From NCBI GenBank assembly GCA_014879735.1, contig JACSRN010000103.1:52808-116807 (forward strand): 64,000 nt of DNA, written 5' to 3'. Positions 33,623-44,682 of this stretch are shown piece by piece. Numbering within the stretch: the stretch's first letter is position 1; every line of letters starts with the position of its first letter. The translations under genes were made by a program, and so were the position numbers. Origin of the DNA: Paracoccaceae bacterium (GTDB lineage Bacteria; Pseudomonadota; Alphaproteobacteria; Rhodobacterales; Rhodobacteraceae). Under the pieces are notes generated by a model. That model did not search any database. It had not been told where the DNA came from and saw nothing but the letters and a program-made list of their open reading frames with translations.

Positions 33623-34344
33623 TGCTGGATGTCACCAACATGAGTTGCGGCTATGGCGCCGTTCTGGCGGTCGACGACGTGACATTCCAGGTTCCCGACG
33701 GGCAGATGGTTGCGCTTCTGGGTCCGAACGGGGCGGGAAAGACCTCGACCGTGATGGCGATTGCCGGGCATGTCGAGATGTTCTCCGGCAGCATCGCGCT
33801 GGGGGGCAGGGATCTGGCCGGCACCGGGCCGGCGGGCCGCACCCGTGCCGGGATCGGCCTGGTGCCGGAAGGCCGGCGGATCTTCGGGGATCTGACCGTG
33901 GCCGAGAACCTTCTGGTCGGCAGCTATACCCGCAGCCGGGCCGAGGCGCGCGATGCCGAGGCAGATGCCCTGGCGCTGTTCCCCCGCCTGCGCGAGCGCT
34001 ACGACCAGCGGGCCGGTTCGCTGTCGGGCGGCGAGCAGCAGATGCTGGCCATGGCACGGGCGCTGGTCTCGCGCCCCTCGACGCTGCTGGTGGACGAGCT
34101 TTCGCTGGGGTTGATGCCGGCTGTGGTGCATCAGTGCTTCGAGGCGCTCGCGGCACTGAAGGAGCGCGGCGTCAGTTGCCTCGTGGTCGAGCAGAACACC
34201 GAGGTCGCGCTGCGCTATGCCGACTGGGTCTGCGTCCTTGCCGCCTCGAAGCTGATCCATTCCGGGCCTGCCGCCGAGGTGCGCGGCAATCCGGGTTTTG
34301 TCGAGACCCTGCTCGGCCTTTCGGTCGACAGGGCGGGAGCATAG
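33622..34344 (+). CDS. livF: Branched-chain-type ABC transporter ATPase LivF
   Basis: 240-residue ATPase with Walker A GPNGAGKTSTVMAIAG, the LivF-type GLVPEGRRIFGDLTVAENL, signature LSGGEQQMLAMARAL, Walker B TLLVDELSLGLMP and a Glu/Gln H-loop (VVEQNTEVAL) as usual in LivF. It overlaps livG by one base, and its stop lies 4 bases before the second hutU-like gene, which ties that enzyme to the importer. Confidence 0.92.
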   Translation: MLDVTNMSCGYGAVLAVDDVTFQVPDGQMVALLGPNGAGKTSTVMAIAGHVEMFSGSIALGGRDLAGTGPAGRTRAGIGLVPEGRRIFGDLTVAENLLVGSYTRSRAEARDAEADALALFPRLRERYDQRAGSLSGGEQQMLAMARALVSRPSTLLVDELSLGLMPAVVHQCFEALAALKERGVSCLVVEQNTEVALRYADWVCVLAASKLIHSGPAAEVRGNPGFVETLLGLSVDRAGA

Positions 34345-34348
34345 GACA

Positions 34349-35983
34349 ATGACACGCGACCTGCCCGGGCTACACACCGGCAATATCCTGCGCTGCAAGG
34401 GCTGGCGCCAGGAGGTGATCCTGCGACTTCTGGAAAACAACCTGGCGAATGCCGAAAGCCCGGCCGATCTGGTCATCTACATGTCATGGGCCAAGGCAGC
34501 CCGCGACTGGGAAAGCTTTGACCGGATCGTGGCGGCGCTGAAGGCGCTGGAAGAGGACCAGACGCTGGTCATGCAATCCGGCCGGCCGGTCGGGCTGTTT
34601 CCCACCCAGGGCACCACGCCGCTGGTGGTGATGGCCAACGGCAATGTTGTCGGCGCCTGGAACGGCGAAGCGGAATTCCGCGCGCTGGAACGCAAGGGGC
34701 TGACGATCATGCCCGGGATGACGGCGGCGGCCTGGCAGTACATCGGCTCGCAGGGGATTCTGCAGGGAACCTACCAGACCTTTGCCGCGGCCGGGCAACA
34801 GCATTTCGGCGGATCGCTGGCGGGCCGGCTGATCGTGACCGGCGGCTGTGGCGGGATGAGCGGGGCGCAGCCGCTTGCCGGCCAGTTGGCCGGCGCAGCC
34901 ACGCTGGTTGTCGAGGTCGACGAGGCGCGGATCGACCGCCGCATCGCGACCGGCTATTGCCAGCGCAAAACCCGTGACCTGGACGAGGCGCTGGCCTGGT
35001 GCCGTCAGGCACAGGCGGCAGGCGAAGGGCTTTCGGTCGGGCTGGTCGGAAATGTCGCAACGGTGCTGGACACGCTGATCGAACGCGGAATCACGCCCGA
35101 TATCGTGACTGACCAGACCATCGCCGACCCGGTCAACGGCTATGTCCCCGAAGGCATGACCACGGCTGCAGCGGCAGAACTGCGCCGTTCCGATCCCGCA
35201 GCGCTGAAGGCCAGGGCCGACCGGACGCTGATGCGCCATGTTCGCGCGATGCTGATGCTGAAGGCCCGCGGTGCGCTGGTGTTCGAATACGGCAACAACC
35301 TGCGCAAGTTTGCCTTCGAGGCCGGGCTGCAGGATGCCTTCGGCTTCCGCTCCTTTGTCGAACTGTTCATCCGCCCGCTGTTCTGCGAGGGGATCGGGCC
35401 GTTCCGCTGGATCGCGGCCTCGGGCGATCCCGAGGATATCCGCAGGATCGACGATCTGATCCTGTCGCTCTTTCCGCCCGATCACCGCATCGCCGGCTGG
35501 ATCAGAACGGCGCGCGACCATGTGCAGTTCACCGGCCTGCCGGCCCGGATCGGATGGCTGGGCCTGGGCGAGCGCAAGCGACTGGCCCTTGCCGTCAACG
35601 ATCTGGTGGCCGAAGGCGCCTTGCGCGGCCCCATCGCCTTCACCCGCGACCATCTCGATTCCGGTTCCGCCACCCTGCCCCATCGCGAGACCGAGAACAT
35701 GCTGGACGGGTCGGATGCGATTTCCGACTGGCCAATCCTGAATGCGCTGCTGAATTGCGCCTCGGGCGCCGATCTGGTGGCAGTTCATGCCCTGGGGAAC
35801 TGGGGACAGTCGGCCGGCGTGACGACGATCGCCACCGGCAGCGCCGATGCTGCCGCCCGCCTGGCCCGGGTCATGGACAACGATCCGGGCATCGGTGTCT
35901 TGCGGCATGCGGATGCGGGCTATCCGACCGCGCAGCAGGCGGCCCGGCAGGCCGGGATCGGCATTGCCGAGCAATTGTCCTGA
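34349..35983 (+). CDS. Divergent urocanase-family protein (HutU paralogue)
   Basis: 544-residue urocanase-fold protein, co-transcribed with the Liv-type importer. It aligns end to end with HutU: LRCKGWRQEVILRLLENN, GSQGILQGTYQTFAAAGQQHF, TGGCGGMSGAQPLAGQLAGA, VTDQTIADPVNGYVPEG, FEYGNNLRKFA, RDHLDSGSATLPHRETENM. Three key places differ. YGG after the first strand is YMS. The position of the reactive Cys is Gly402 (LPARIGWLGLG). The late HHGGGVGMG loop is replaced by VHALGNWGQSAG. NAD binding may persist, but ordinary urocanase activity is doubtful. It may hydrate a modified urocanate, or have another role. ATG 34349 chosen over the upstream frame inside livF. Confidence 0.85.
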   Translation: MTRDLPGLHTGNILRCKGWRQEVILRLLENNLANAESPADLVIYMSWAKAARDWESFDRIVAALKALEEDQTLVMQSGRPVGLFPTQGTTPLVVMANGNVVGAWNGEAEFRALERKGLTIMPGMTAAAWQYIGSQGILQGTYQTFAAAGQQHFGGSLAGRLIVTGGCGGMSGAQPLAGQLAGAATLVVEVDEARIDRRIATGYCQRKTRDLDEALAWCRQAQAAGEGLSVGLVGNVATVLDTLIERGITPDIVTDQTIADPVNGYVPEGMTTAAAAELRRSDPAALKARADRTLMRHVRAMLMLKARGALVFEYGNNLRKFAFEAGLQDAFGFRSFVELFIRPLFCEGIGPFRWIAASGDPEDIRRIDDLILSLFPPDHRIAGWIRTARDHVQFTGLPARIGWLGLGERKRLALAVNDLVAEGALRGPIAFTRDHLDSGSATLPHRETENMLDGSDAISDWPILNALLNCASGADLVAVHALGNWGQSAGVTTIATGSADAAARLARVMDNDPGIGVLRHADAGYPTAQQAARQAGIGIAEQLS

Positions 35984-35991
35984 CCACCGCT

Positions 35992-36005
35992 CCCGGCCTG
36001 CCGGG
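35992..36005. terminator. Short hairpin between convergent hutU paralogue and DUF427 gene
   Basis: CCCGGC CT GCCGGG, 6-bp arms, lies in the 36-base gap between the two convergent stops. Small and without T-run, so only weakly supported. Confidence 0.3.
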
Positions 36006-36019
36006 CCGCGCCGCGCCGC

Positions 36020-36877
36020 TCAGTCCTTGTAGCCGATGTAGTTATAGCCGAACTTGAACGATGTGACCGGGGGTTCGACCACCGCGCCATCCACCGTCAC
36101 CTGATCGACGAGTTCGGTCGCAAAGCACAAAAGACCGCGGATGCGGGCGGATTCATGGACCGGATCCGCATAATACCAGATCGCATCCTTCACCAGGTCT
36201 TCGCCGACACGCAGATGATAATACTGTGCCTCGCCCTTGTAGGGGCACCGGCTGCGGGTTTCACTGGCGATCAGGCAGGACATGTCGACATCGGCCTGCG
36301 GCAGGTAGTGGCGCGTGGGCAGGCCGGTCTCGAACAGCAGGACCGGGCGCGCACTGTCGGCAACCGTGACGCCGCGATGGCGCACCGTGACGCGGCGGGT
36401 CGAGGGCAGGCAGTCGACGCGGCGGAACGGGTCGCGGACATGGACGAAGACCTCTTCCTCCTCCTCGAACCAGCGATCGACCTCGTGCCAGTAAAAGCTG
36501 CCATAGGCCGACAGATCGGGTGAGCCGTCGATGGGCTGGTCATAATGCCAGAGGATGTCGTCATAGGCGCCGCCGGCACCTTTCAGCGAATAATGCCGCG
36601 CCTTGCCCTTGTAGGGCGATTCGGTGACGCGCTTGCCCGGCTCGAACAGATCCATCCGGATATCCCGGAGCGGGATGTAGTAGATCGGGATGTGGTCGCT
36701 TTCGAACAGGATCAGCGCCTCGACCGTATCGGCGAGAATCTGGCCGTTCGCCATGGTGCGGACGCGCTTCGGGCAAGGCAGGGTAAAGACCACATAGCCC
36801 GGCTCGAACGGATACTGGGTGATCCGGTCCAGCGGCGGCAGGAACGGACCGCGGGTTCGCAGATGGGGATGTCGCAT
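36020..36877 (-). CDS. Tandem DUF427 protein
   Basis: 285 residues made of two DUF427 repeats. Repeat 1 (about 35-130) has VRTMANGQILADTVEALILFES and SPYKGKARHYSL; repeat 2 (about 155-275) has VTVRHRGVTVADSARPVLLFETG and CPYKGEAQYYHL. The repeated YKGxAxYY with a nearby W/Y and acidic residues is the family hallmark. The biochemical function of DUF427 is not established to my knowledge. It begins 3 bases after the fused ATPase of the peptide ABC operon, so it is probably the operon's last gene and could act on the imported compound. Confidence 0.85.
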   Translation of the reverse strand: MRHPHLRTRGPFLPPLDRITQYPFEPGYVVFTLPCPKRVRTMANGQILADTVEALILFESDHIPIYYIPLRDIRMDLFEPGKRVTESPYKGKARHYSLKGAGGAYDDILWHYDQPIDGSPDLSAYGSFYWHEVDRWFEEEEEVFVHVRDPFRRVDCLPSTRRVTVRHRGVTVADSARPVLLFETGLPTRHYLPQADVDMSCLIASETRSRCPYKGEAQYYHLRVGEDLVKDAIWYYADPVHESARIRGLLCFATELVDQVTVDGAVVEPPVTSFKFGYNYIGYKD

Positions 36878-36880
36878 CGG

Positions 36881-38901
<2,021 letters not shown>

Positions 38902-38905
<4 letters not shown>

Positions 38906-39771
38906 CGTGCGGTCTCCCGGAAGCCATCGGCCAGAAGGTTGCAGGCCACGACGACCGAAGTCACGGCCGCCGCCGGCAAAAGCGCGATATGGGGGTAGAT
39001 CGTCATCAGGTTCACGCCCTCGACCACCATGCCGCCCCAGTCAGGCGTGGGTGGCGGCAGGCCAAGGCCGAGAAATCCCAGCGTGCCGACCAGGATGACG
39101 GCATAGCCGGTCCGCAGGCACAGATCGACGATCAGCGGCGTACCGACATTGGGCAGGATTTCGGCCGCCATGATATAGATCGGGGATTCGCCGGCGGCGC
39201 GGGCGGCCAGCACATATTCCAGCCCCTTGACCGCAAGAACCTGGCCCCGCATCAGCCGCGCCACCCCCGGCGCATAGGTCAGCGTCACCGCGATGACGAT
39301 GTTCCACAGCGAGGGCCCGAAGGTGGTGATCAGGATGATGTAGAGGACAAGCGCCGGAAAGGCGAGCATCACGTCGCCGGCGCGGGCCAGGATCGTGTCG
39401 GTCCAACCGCCATACCAGCCGCCGGCCAGCCCGGCGATGGCACCGACCAGAAAGGCCGAGAAGACCGACAGCGGAATGACGAGGAAGGTCGTCCTGGCGC
39501 CAAAGATGATGCGCGACAGCAGATCCCGGCCGATGGCATCGGTTCCAAGCCAATGGGCCGCCGAGGGCGAGGGGTCGGCGCTGGCCGCAAAGTCGATGGC
39601 GGTGGGATCATAGGGCGCGATCCAGGGCGCGCCAATCGCCACGACCAGCCAGAAGACCAGGATCGCCAGCCCGACGGTCGCGCTGCGCGACCGCAACAGG
39701 CGCGACCCCCGCAGCCGTACCAGGAAGCCGGCCCGCGCCGGCGTGGTCGTCCTGTCCGCTCCGGCCGTCAT
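38902..39771 (-). CDS. Dipeptide/oligopeptide ABC transporter permease (DppC type)
   Basis: 289-residue permease with an N-terminal helix (ATVGLAILVFWLVVAIGAPWIAPY), the DppC/OppC motif HWLGTDAIGRDLLSRIIFGARTT, and the EAA loop EYVLAARAAGESPIYIMAAEILPN. The ORF track extends to 40191 through the neighbouring gene; ATG 39771 overlaps the DppB stop in ATGA, so I use it. Confidence 0.92.
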
Positions 39772-40781
39772 GCGACGCGGATCCGCGGGTCGAGAAGGAC
39801 ATAGGCCAGGTCGCCAAGGAACTGGGTCGTCACCGCCACGCTGAGCGCGATCAGCGTCAGTGCCTGGATCAGGTAGATATCGCCGAACAATGCGGCCTCC
39901 AGCATCAGCCGGCCGATGCCGGGATAGGCGAAGATCGCCTCGACCACGACAACGCCGGTCAGGATCCAGTTGATCTGCAGGAGGATGACGGTGACGGGCG
40001 CGATCATCGCATTGCGCAGCACATGCAGCATGGCCACCCGCATCGGCGCCAGGCCCTTCAGCCGGGCGGTGCGGACGAAAGGCTGCGCCAGGGTATCGAC
40101 CACGGAACTGCGGACGATGCGTGTGACATAGGCCGAAGAGGCGATGACCAGGACCGCCACCGGCAGCACCAGTTGCGAACCGACCGACCATCGGTCGCCC
40201 GGATCAAGCGGGCTGGTTCCCGGCAGCCAGCCCAGCGATGCCGCAAAGACGAAGATCAGAAGAACCGCAACCACGAATTCCGGCAGCGAGGTCAGGCTGA
40301 CCGTCGTGACCGAGATGATGCGGTCCAGCGCGCTGCCCTCGGTCATTCCCGCCAATACGCCCAGAACCAGCGAGATTGGCACCGTCAGACCAATGGCCCA
40401 GACAGTCAGCGTAACGGTATGGCCGAAGCGGTCGGCCAGGACGTCGACAATCGGCCGCCCCTGCATCAGCGAAAAGCCGAAATTGCCGAAGTATTGCGCA
40501 CCCCGCGGATCGCTGAGGCCAAGCCCGGTGGCCGGCCCGCCAAGTTCGTTCGGCACCAGCCCGACAAGCATGCCGAGCCAGCGCAGGTATCGGGTGAAAA
40601 GCGGATCGTCCAGGCCCAGCCGGTCCGACAGCGAACGGACCTGGCTTTCCAGCGCATAGGGGCCGAGAATCTTGGACGCGACATTGCCCGGAGAAAACTC
40701 GGTCACGGCGAAAAGCAGGAACGATGCGATCAGCAGGATGAAGGCGAACTGGCCCAGCCGGTTCAGGACGATCCGCGCCAT
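39768..40781 (-). CDS. Dipeptide/oligopeptide ABC transporter permease (DppB type)
   Basis: 337-residue permease that begins RIVLNRLGQFAFILLIASFLLFAVTEFSPGN, the usual DppB start, and carries the EAA loop FVRTARLKGLAPMRVAMLHVLRNA. Residues before MARIV in the ORF track are not conserved. The start lies one base after the binding-protein stop, so the operon is tightly coupled. Confidence 0.92.
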   Translation of the reverse strand: MARIVLNRLGQFAFILLIASFLLFAVTEFSPGNVASKILGPYALESQVRSLSDRLGLDDPLFTRYLRWLGMLVGLVPNELGGPATGLGLSDPRGAQYFGNFGFSLMQGRPIVDVLADRFGHTVTLTVWAIGLTVPISLVLGVLAGMTEGSALDRIISVTTVSLTSLPEFVVAVLLIFVFAASLGWLPGTSPLDPGDRWSVGSQLVLPVAVLVIASSAYVTRIVRSSVVDTLAQPFVRTARLKGLAPMRVAMLHVLRNAMIAPVTVILLQINWILTGVVVVEAIFAYPGIGRLMLEAALFGDIYLIQALTLIALSVAVTTQFLGDLAYVLLDPRIRVA

Positions 40782-40782
40782 G

Positions 40783-42477
40783 TCAGGCCCCAAGCGCCAG
40801 CTTGTTGGCGAAAAGGGCATAGGTCGGGTGCATCTCGAACCCCATCACACGGGAATCGTAGAAGGTCAGCAGCTTGCGCCAGTAGGTCTGGACAATGGGC
40901 CCGTCTTCCTGCAGCAGTGCCTCGATCTCGGCCATCTTGCCGCGCCGGACCTCGGGGTCGGGCATCGCCTCGGCCTCGGTCAGCAGGCGGTCGAACTCGG
41001 GGTTGGCATAGCCGCTTTCGTTCCAGGCCCCGCCGCTGCGATAGGCAAGGCCAAGGTTGATCACCGCCAGCGGCCGGTGCGCCCAGACGGTGGAGCCGAA
41101 GGGAACCGTCGTCCAGACATCCCAGTACTGCGCATTGGGCATGACGTTGATGTTGCAGGTGACACCGGCCTCCTTCAGCATTTCCTGAATGGCCGTCGCG
41201 TTGCGCAGGTGGTGGGCGGGATCTTTCTGGATCACCAGTTCCACCTCCAGCCCGTCGCCATGGCCAGCCTCGGCCAGCAACGCCCGGGCAGCCCCGATAT
41301 CCTGCTTCCATTCCGGCAGCTTGGCATATTCCGGGTGAATGGGTGCGACATGGTGGTGTTCGGCCGGCGTTGCGAAGGGGCCGAATGTCACGGCACTGGC
41401 CTTCACCGGATCGATGGCCAGCCGGAAGGCCTTGCGCACACGCGGGTCGTCGAAGGGTTTCTGCTTGACGTTCATGCGGCTGATCGCAGTGTCGGCGGTG
41501 GTCACGTCATGCAGCGTCAGATGCTTTTGCTGCTCCAGCATCGACGAAAATTCCGGCTGCACCTGGAAGGCGCCATGAACCTGTCCCGAGATCAGGGCGT
41601 TCAGGATCGCCTGATCGCCGCCGCCGAGATCGATGAACTCCACCCGGTCGAGATAGGGACCCTCGCCCCAGTAATCCGAGACCGCCTCGATCACAGCGCG
41701 GCGGCCGGGTTCGATCTCGACCAGCGTGAAGGCGCCGGTGCCGTTCGACCCCACGTCGAAGGTGCCGCCCTGATCGGGGTCCAGCATCACCGCCTGATAG
41801 TGGTTCAGATGTTCGGGAATGGCCAGTTGCGGCTCTTTCAGGTTCAGCCGAACGGTCTGGTCGTCCACCCGCTCGATGGCATCGGGCGACCAGAGTTCGT
41901 GGCCGATGACCGGCTGGCCGTTCTCGTCGGTCTGGCCGGTATCGACCTCGTTCAACATGTAGCCCTTCATCAGCCCCAGCATGGACGAGCCCACGTCGTC
42001 CGACAGCAGCCGTGTCAGGTTCCAGATCACATCATCGACGGTGAAATCCCGGCCGGAATGCCACTTCACCCCAGGTCGCAGGCGCAGCGTCCAGGTCTTC
42101 AGGTCATCCGACGGTTGCCAGCTTTCCAGAAGATGCGGCCGGGTGACGTTGTCCGAGCCGATCACCGTCAGGTATTCGACGACCTGCGAATAGATCCAGG
42201 GATGGGCGGTGGTGTTCGCGATGGCTGGGGATTTCACATCGTATACGGTGGTCTCCAGCCGCAGGGTCCCGCCCTTGGGCTTTGCCTCCGGCGCGGTCTC
42301 CTGCGCGAAGGCCGGGGTCACGATGCCGTCGATCGCCCCCGCCATCCCATAGGCCGCCGCCGCCGAGGCGCCGAGGAGCGTCGCCGTGCGCAGGAACTCG
42401 CGCCGGTTGATGCGGCCGCCGCGATACTGGGTCAGAAGCTGCGGCATGTAGCTGTGTTGATCGTCCGTCGGCATCAT
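40783..42477 (-). CDS. Peptide-type ABC binding protein (family 5), Tat signal
   Basis: 564-residue family 5 binding protein. The N-terminus carries a twin-arginine signal (NRREFLRTATLLG, then a hydrophobic stretch to AFAQE), so export in folded form is likely. The mature part has the family landmarks GVKWHSGRDFTVDDVIWNLTRL, SNGTGAFTLVEIEPGRRAVIEA and INVMPNAQYWDVWT. A GGAGG precedes the two alternative ATGs 42477/42474. First gene of the minus-strand operon, divergent from the LysR-family gene. Ligand unknown. Confidence 0.92.
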   Translation of the reverse strand: MMPTDDQHSYMPQLLTQYRGGRINRREFLRTATLLGASAAAAYGMAGAIDGIVTPAFAQETAPEAKPKGGTLRLETTVYDVKSPAIANTTAHPWIYSQVVEYLTVIGSDNVTRPHLLESWQPSDDLKTWTLRLRPGVKWHSGRDFTVDDVIWNLTRLLSDDVGSSMLGLMKGYMLNEVDTGQTDENGQPVIGHELWSPDAIERVDDQTVRLNLKEPQLAIPEHLNHYQAVMLDPDQGGTFDVGSNGTGAFTLVEIEPGRRAVIEAVSDYWGEGPYLDRVEFIDLGGGDQAILNALISGQVHGAFQVQPEFSSMLEQQKHLTLHDVTTADTAISRMNVKQKPFDDPRVRKAFRLAIDPVKASAVTFGPFATPAEHHHVAPIHPEYAKLPEWKQDIGAARALLAEAGHGDGLEVELVIQKDPAHHLRNATAIQEMLKEAGVTCNINVMPNAQYWDVWTTVPFGSTVWAHRPLAVINLGLAYRSGGAWNESGYANPEFDRLLTEAEAMPDPEVRRGKMAEIEALLQEDGPIVQTYWRKLLTFYDSRVMGFEMHPTYALFANKLALGA

Positions 42478-42869
42478 TCATCCTCCGTAGGCTGGATCGG
42501 TTTTCGTCTTGCAGGCCGGTCGGTGCCGGCAGGCAGCATTTGCGCCAGGCCGCCGGGTATCGCGCCATGGGCAGGGGCGCGGGATCTAGGGTTGCAGATG
42601 CGGCCGGATCCGGTTGCCACAAGGGCGGTGTCCGGTCTGCGATGATGATCGGAGGGGCCGTTGACCACAAGGCAAAGCGCGAAGCGCCGGCCTGAAGGGC
42701 TGACATTTTTCCGGTTCGCGAATTTCCTGTTCGCGAACGATCCCAGCCGGTCGGAAAACCGCCGGCAACTCCGAACTTCATGCAACCTGCCGCTTCTGTG
42801 GCCACCCCGTCATCCGATTGTCGGAAACCGGCATGCCACCATGTTCAGGTGGCAGCGAAAAAATGCGAC
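42478..42869. other. Long divergent promoter region, no gene recognised
   Basis: This 392-base part of the 441-base gap between the peptide-binding-protein gene and the LysR-family gene holds no frame I can support, although an open + frame runs from 42661 into the regulator gene. It should contain the operon promoter. The regulator-proximal repeats are listed separately. Confidence 0.5.
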
Positions 42870-42919
42870 GCAAGAAAAAGTGCTCGTCCCGCAAGAAAAA
42901 CTGGGCCAGTCTTGCGGGA
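42870..42919. promoter_or_regulatory. Inverted and direct repeats abutting the LysR-family start codon
   Basis: TCCCGCAAGA (42887-42896) and TCTTGCGGGA (42910-42919) are perfect 10-bp inverted arms 13 bases apart; the last A is the A of the ATG. GCAAGAAAAA also occurs twice in direct orientation (42870 and 42891), 21 bases apart. This looks like an autoregulatory operator, and the RNA hairpin would hide the start codon. Confidence 0.55.
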
Positions 42920-43845
42920 TGAAACTTCCGCCTCTGAATGCGGTCAAGGTGTTCGAGGCCACGGCCCGAACCGGAAGCTTTGTCGCCGCCGCGACAGAGC
43001 TTGGCGTTTCCGCCGCCGCCGTCAGCCTGCAGATCCGCAAGCTGGAGGGGTTCCTCGGCAAGCCACTGTTCATCCGCGGCAATGCCGGTATCGTCATGAC
43101 CGATGCCGGACGGCTGATCTATCCGCAGCTTGCCCGGGCGCTGGAGGGAATCTCGTCGGCGACCTCGCGCATTCTCGACTATGACGTGCGGTCGAAGATC
43201 ACGCTCAGCACATTGCAATCGGTGGCGGACCGCTGGCTGGTGCCGGCGCTGGTGGACTTTTCGGCCGAGCATGCCGGCGTCGGGCTGGAAATCCGCGTCG
43301 ACAACGATCCTGTCGATTTTGCCCGGGAACGGATTGATCTGCGCATCGCTTTCGGGGCGCATTTCTATCCGGGCCTGCCGGTGGTGCCGCTGTTTCACGA
43401 CGAGGTGACGCCGCTCTGCGCACCCGCGCTCCTGTCGTGCCTCGATCCCGAGGCGATGCTGATGGATCTCGACGATGCGCGGTTCCTGCGGATCGAATGG
43501 GGCGGCTCCTATGCCTCCTATCCGACCTGGGCCGACTGGTTCGCCGCGGTCGGCTGCAACCGCCAGCTTGATCCCCGGACCGGCATCCGCTTTGCTGGCG
43601 CAGGCATCGCCGCCGCCGCCGCCGTCCGGGGCGCGGGTGTCATGCTCGGCTCGTGCCGGCTGCTGGCACAGGAGATCGCGGCGGGGCTTCTCGTTGCGCC
43701 CTTCGCCAGTGCCCTGCCGATGCCGCACCCCTATTGTGCGGTGCTGCCACCCGGCACCCAGGACAGCAGGGTGCAGTCGCGCGCGTTGCGCGATCTGCTG
43801 GCGGCGCTGACCATCGGCTCGGTTGCGCCACGCGGCCCGGCCTGA
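42919..43845 (+). CDS. LysR-family regulator (GcvA-like)
   Basis: 308-residue LysR-type activator with an N-terminal winged helix (LPPLNAVKVFEATARTGSFVAAATELGVSAAAVSLQIRKLEGFLGKPLFIR, the GcvA subgroup pattern) and a periplasmic-binding-like effector domain (ITLSTLQSVADRWLVPAL, RIDLRIAFGAHFYPGL). The ORF track starts at 42661, but MKLPPLN at 42919 begins the domain. There is no obvious Shine-Dalgarno apart from GCGGG inside the inverted repeat. It faces the peptide ABC operon, its likely target. Confidence 0.88.
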   Translation: MKLPPLNAVKVFEATARTGSFVAAATELGVSAAAVSLQIRKLEGFLGKPLFIRGNAGIVMTDAGRLIYPQLARALEGISSATSRILDYDVRSKITLSTLQSVADRWLVPALVDFSAEHAGVGLEIRVDNDPVDFARERIDLRIAFGAHFYPGLPVVPLFHDEVTPLCAPALLSCLDPEAMLMDLDDARFLRIEWGGSYASYPTWADWFAAVGCNRQLDPRTGIRFAGAGIAAAAAVRGAGVMLGSCRLLAQEIAAGLLVAPFASALPMPHPYCAVLPPGTQDSRVQSRALRDLLAALTIGSVAPRGPA

Positions 43846-43917
43846 TCCGCAGTCGGGATGGCCGGCCACTGCCACTGCCGGCGCACGCTGCCCCGGGGGA
43901 GGATCCGCGCGGCCCGG

Positions 43918-44682
43918 TCAGGGGGCGGCGTGGGATAGAAGGTCGCGTACCCGCTGGGCATTCGACGCCGCAAGGCGGCCGTCGGCATTGTACAGATTGT
44001 TTTCAAAGCCGATCCGCATCTTGCCACCCCGGCGCCCTGCGGCCACGAGGCAGGCGGTTTCCGCCGGGCCGAAGGCGCAGACCGCCCAGTCTGCCGCAAT
44101 GCTGCGGGCATGCTGCCGGGCAAGCGGTGCGTCCAGATCGGCGGGCGCCGATACCTGCCCTGCGGCGTAGCGCCCCAGCACATGCAGAAGCTGCACCTCG
44201 CCGGCGGGAATCGTTCCATCGGCCTGAAGCGCCGCAAGGCGATCGACCTCGGCGGCATCGTACAGGATGTGCTGCACCTGGATGCCGGCCCCGGCACAGT
44301 CATGGAAGAAGGCCCGCGTCCGGCCGATCTGGGGTTCGTCCAGGATTTCGCGCAGCGCAACCGAAACCATGCGCGGCCGGACCGCGGCCACCAGCGCCCG
44401 CTGCTCGGCCGCGGAATAGCGGCCCACGGCTTCGGTCGTGATCTGCACCGCCAGACCGGGGGTCGCCTGGGCCAGTGCTGCGATCAGTTCGGCATAAAGG
44501 CCGGCATCCAGCACATGCGCACCTTCGGCATCGCGGACATGCGCGTGGATCCCGTCTGCGCCGGCGGCCTGACAATCCACCGCACAGGCCACGATTTCTG
44601 GGATCGTCACCGGCAGCGCGGGATGGTCGGCCTTGCCGCGCCGTGCCCCGTTCGGGGCCACCATGACGCATGGCAGGCTCAT
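43918..44682 (-). CDS. BKACE-family (DUF849) beta-keto acid cleavage enzyme
   Basis: 254-residue TIM-barrel enzyme; family members condense a beta-keto acid with acetyl-CoA and split it to acetoacetate plus a CoA ester. Seen: PCVMVAPNGARRGKADHPALPVT (start of the barrel), the zinc HxH in DGIHAHVRDAEG, the catalytic Glu region VQITTEAVGRY, and MRIGFENNLYN near the end, with the late zinc ligand region. Slightly short for the family. ATG 44682 overlaps the stop of the broken aminotransferase gene in ATGA. It probably worked downstream of that transaminase, which would give the beta-keto acid. Confidence 0.85.
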   Translation of the reverse strand: MSLPCVMVAPNGARRGKADHPALPVTIPEIVACAVDCQAAGADGIHAHVRDAEGAHVLDAGLYAELIAALAQATPGLAVQITTEAVGRYSAAEQRALVAAVRPRMVSVALREILDEPQIGRTRAFFHDCAGAGIQVQHILYDAAEVDRLAALQADGTIPAGEVQLLHVLGRYAAGQVSAPADLDAPLARQHARSIAADWAVCAFGPAETACLVAAGRRGGKMRIGFENNLYNADGRLAASNAQRVRDLLSHAAP

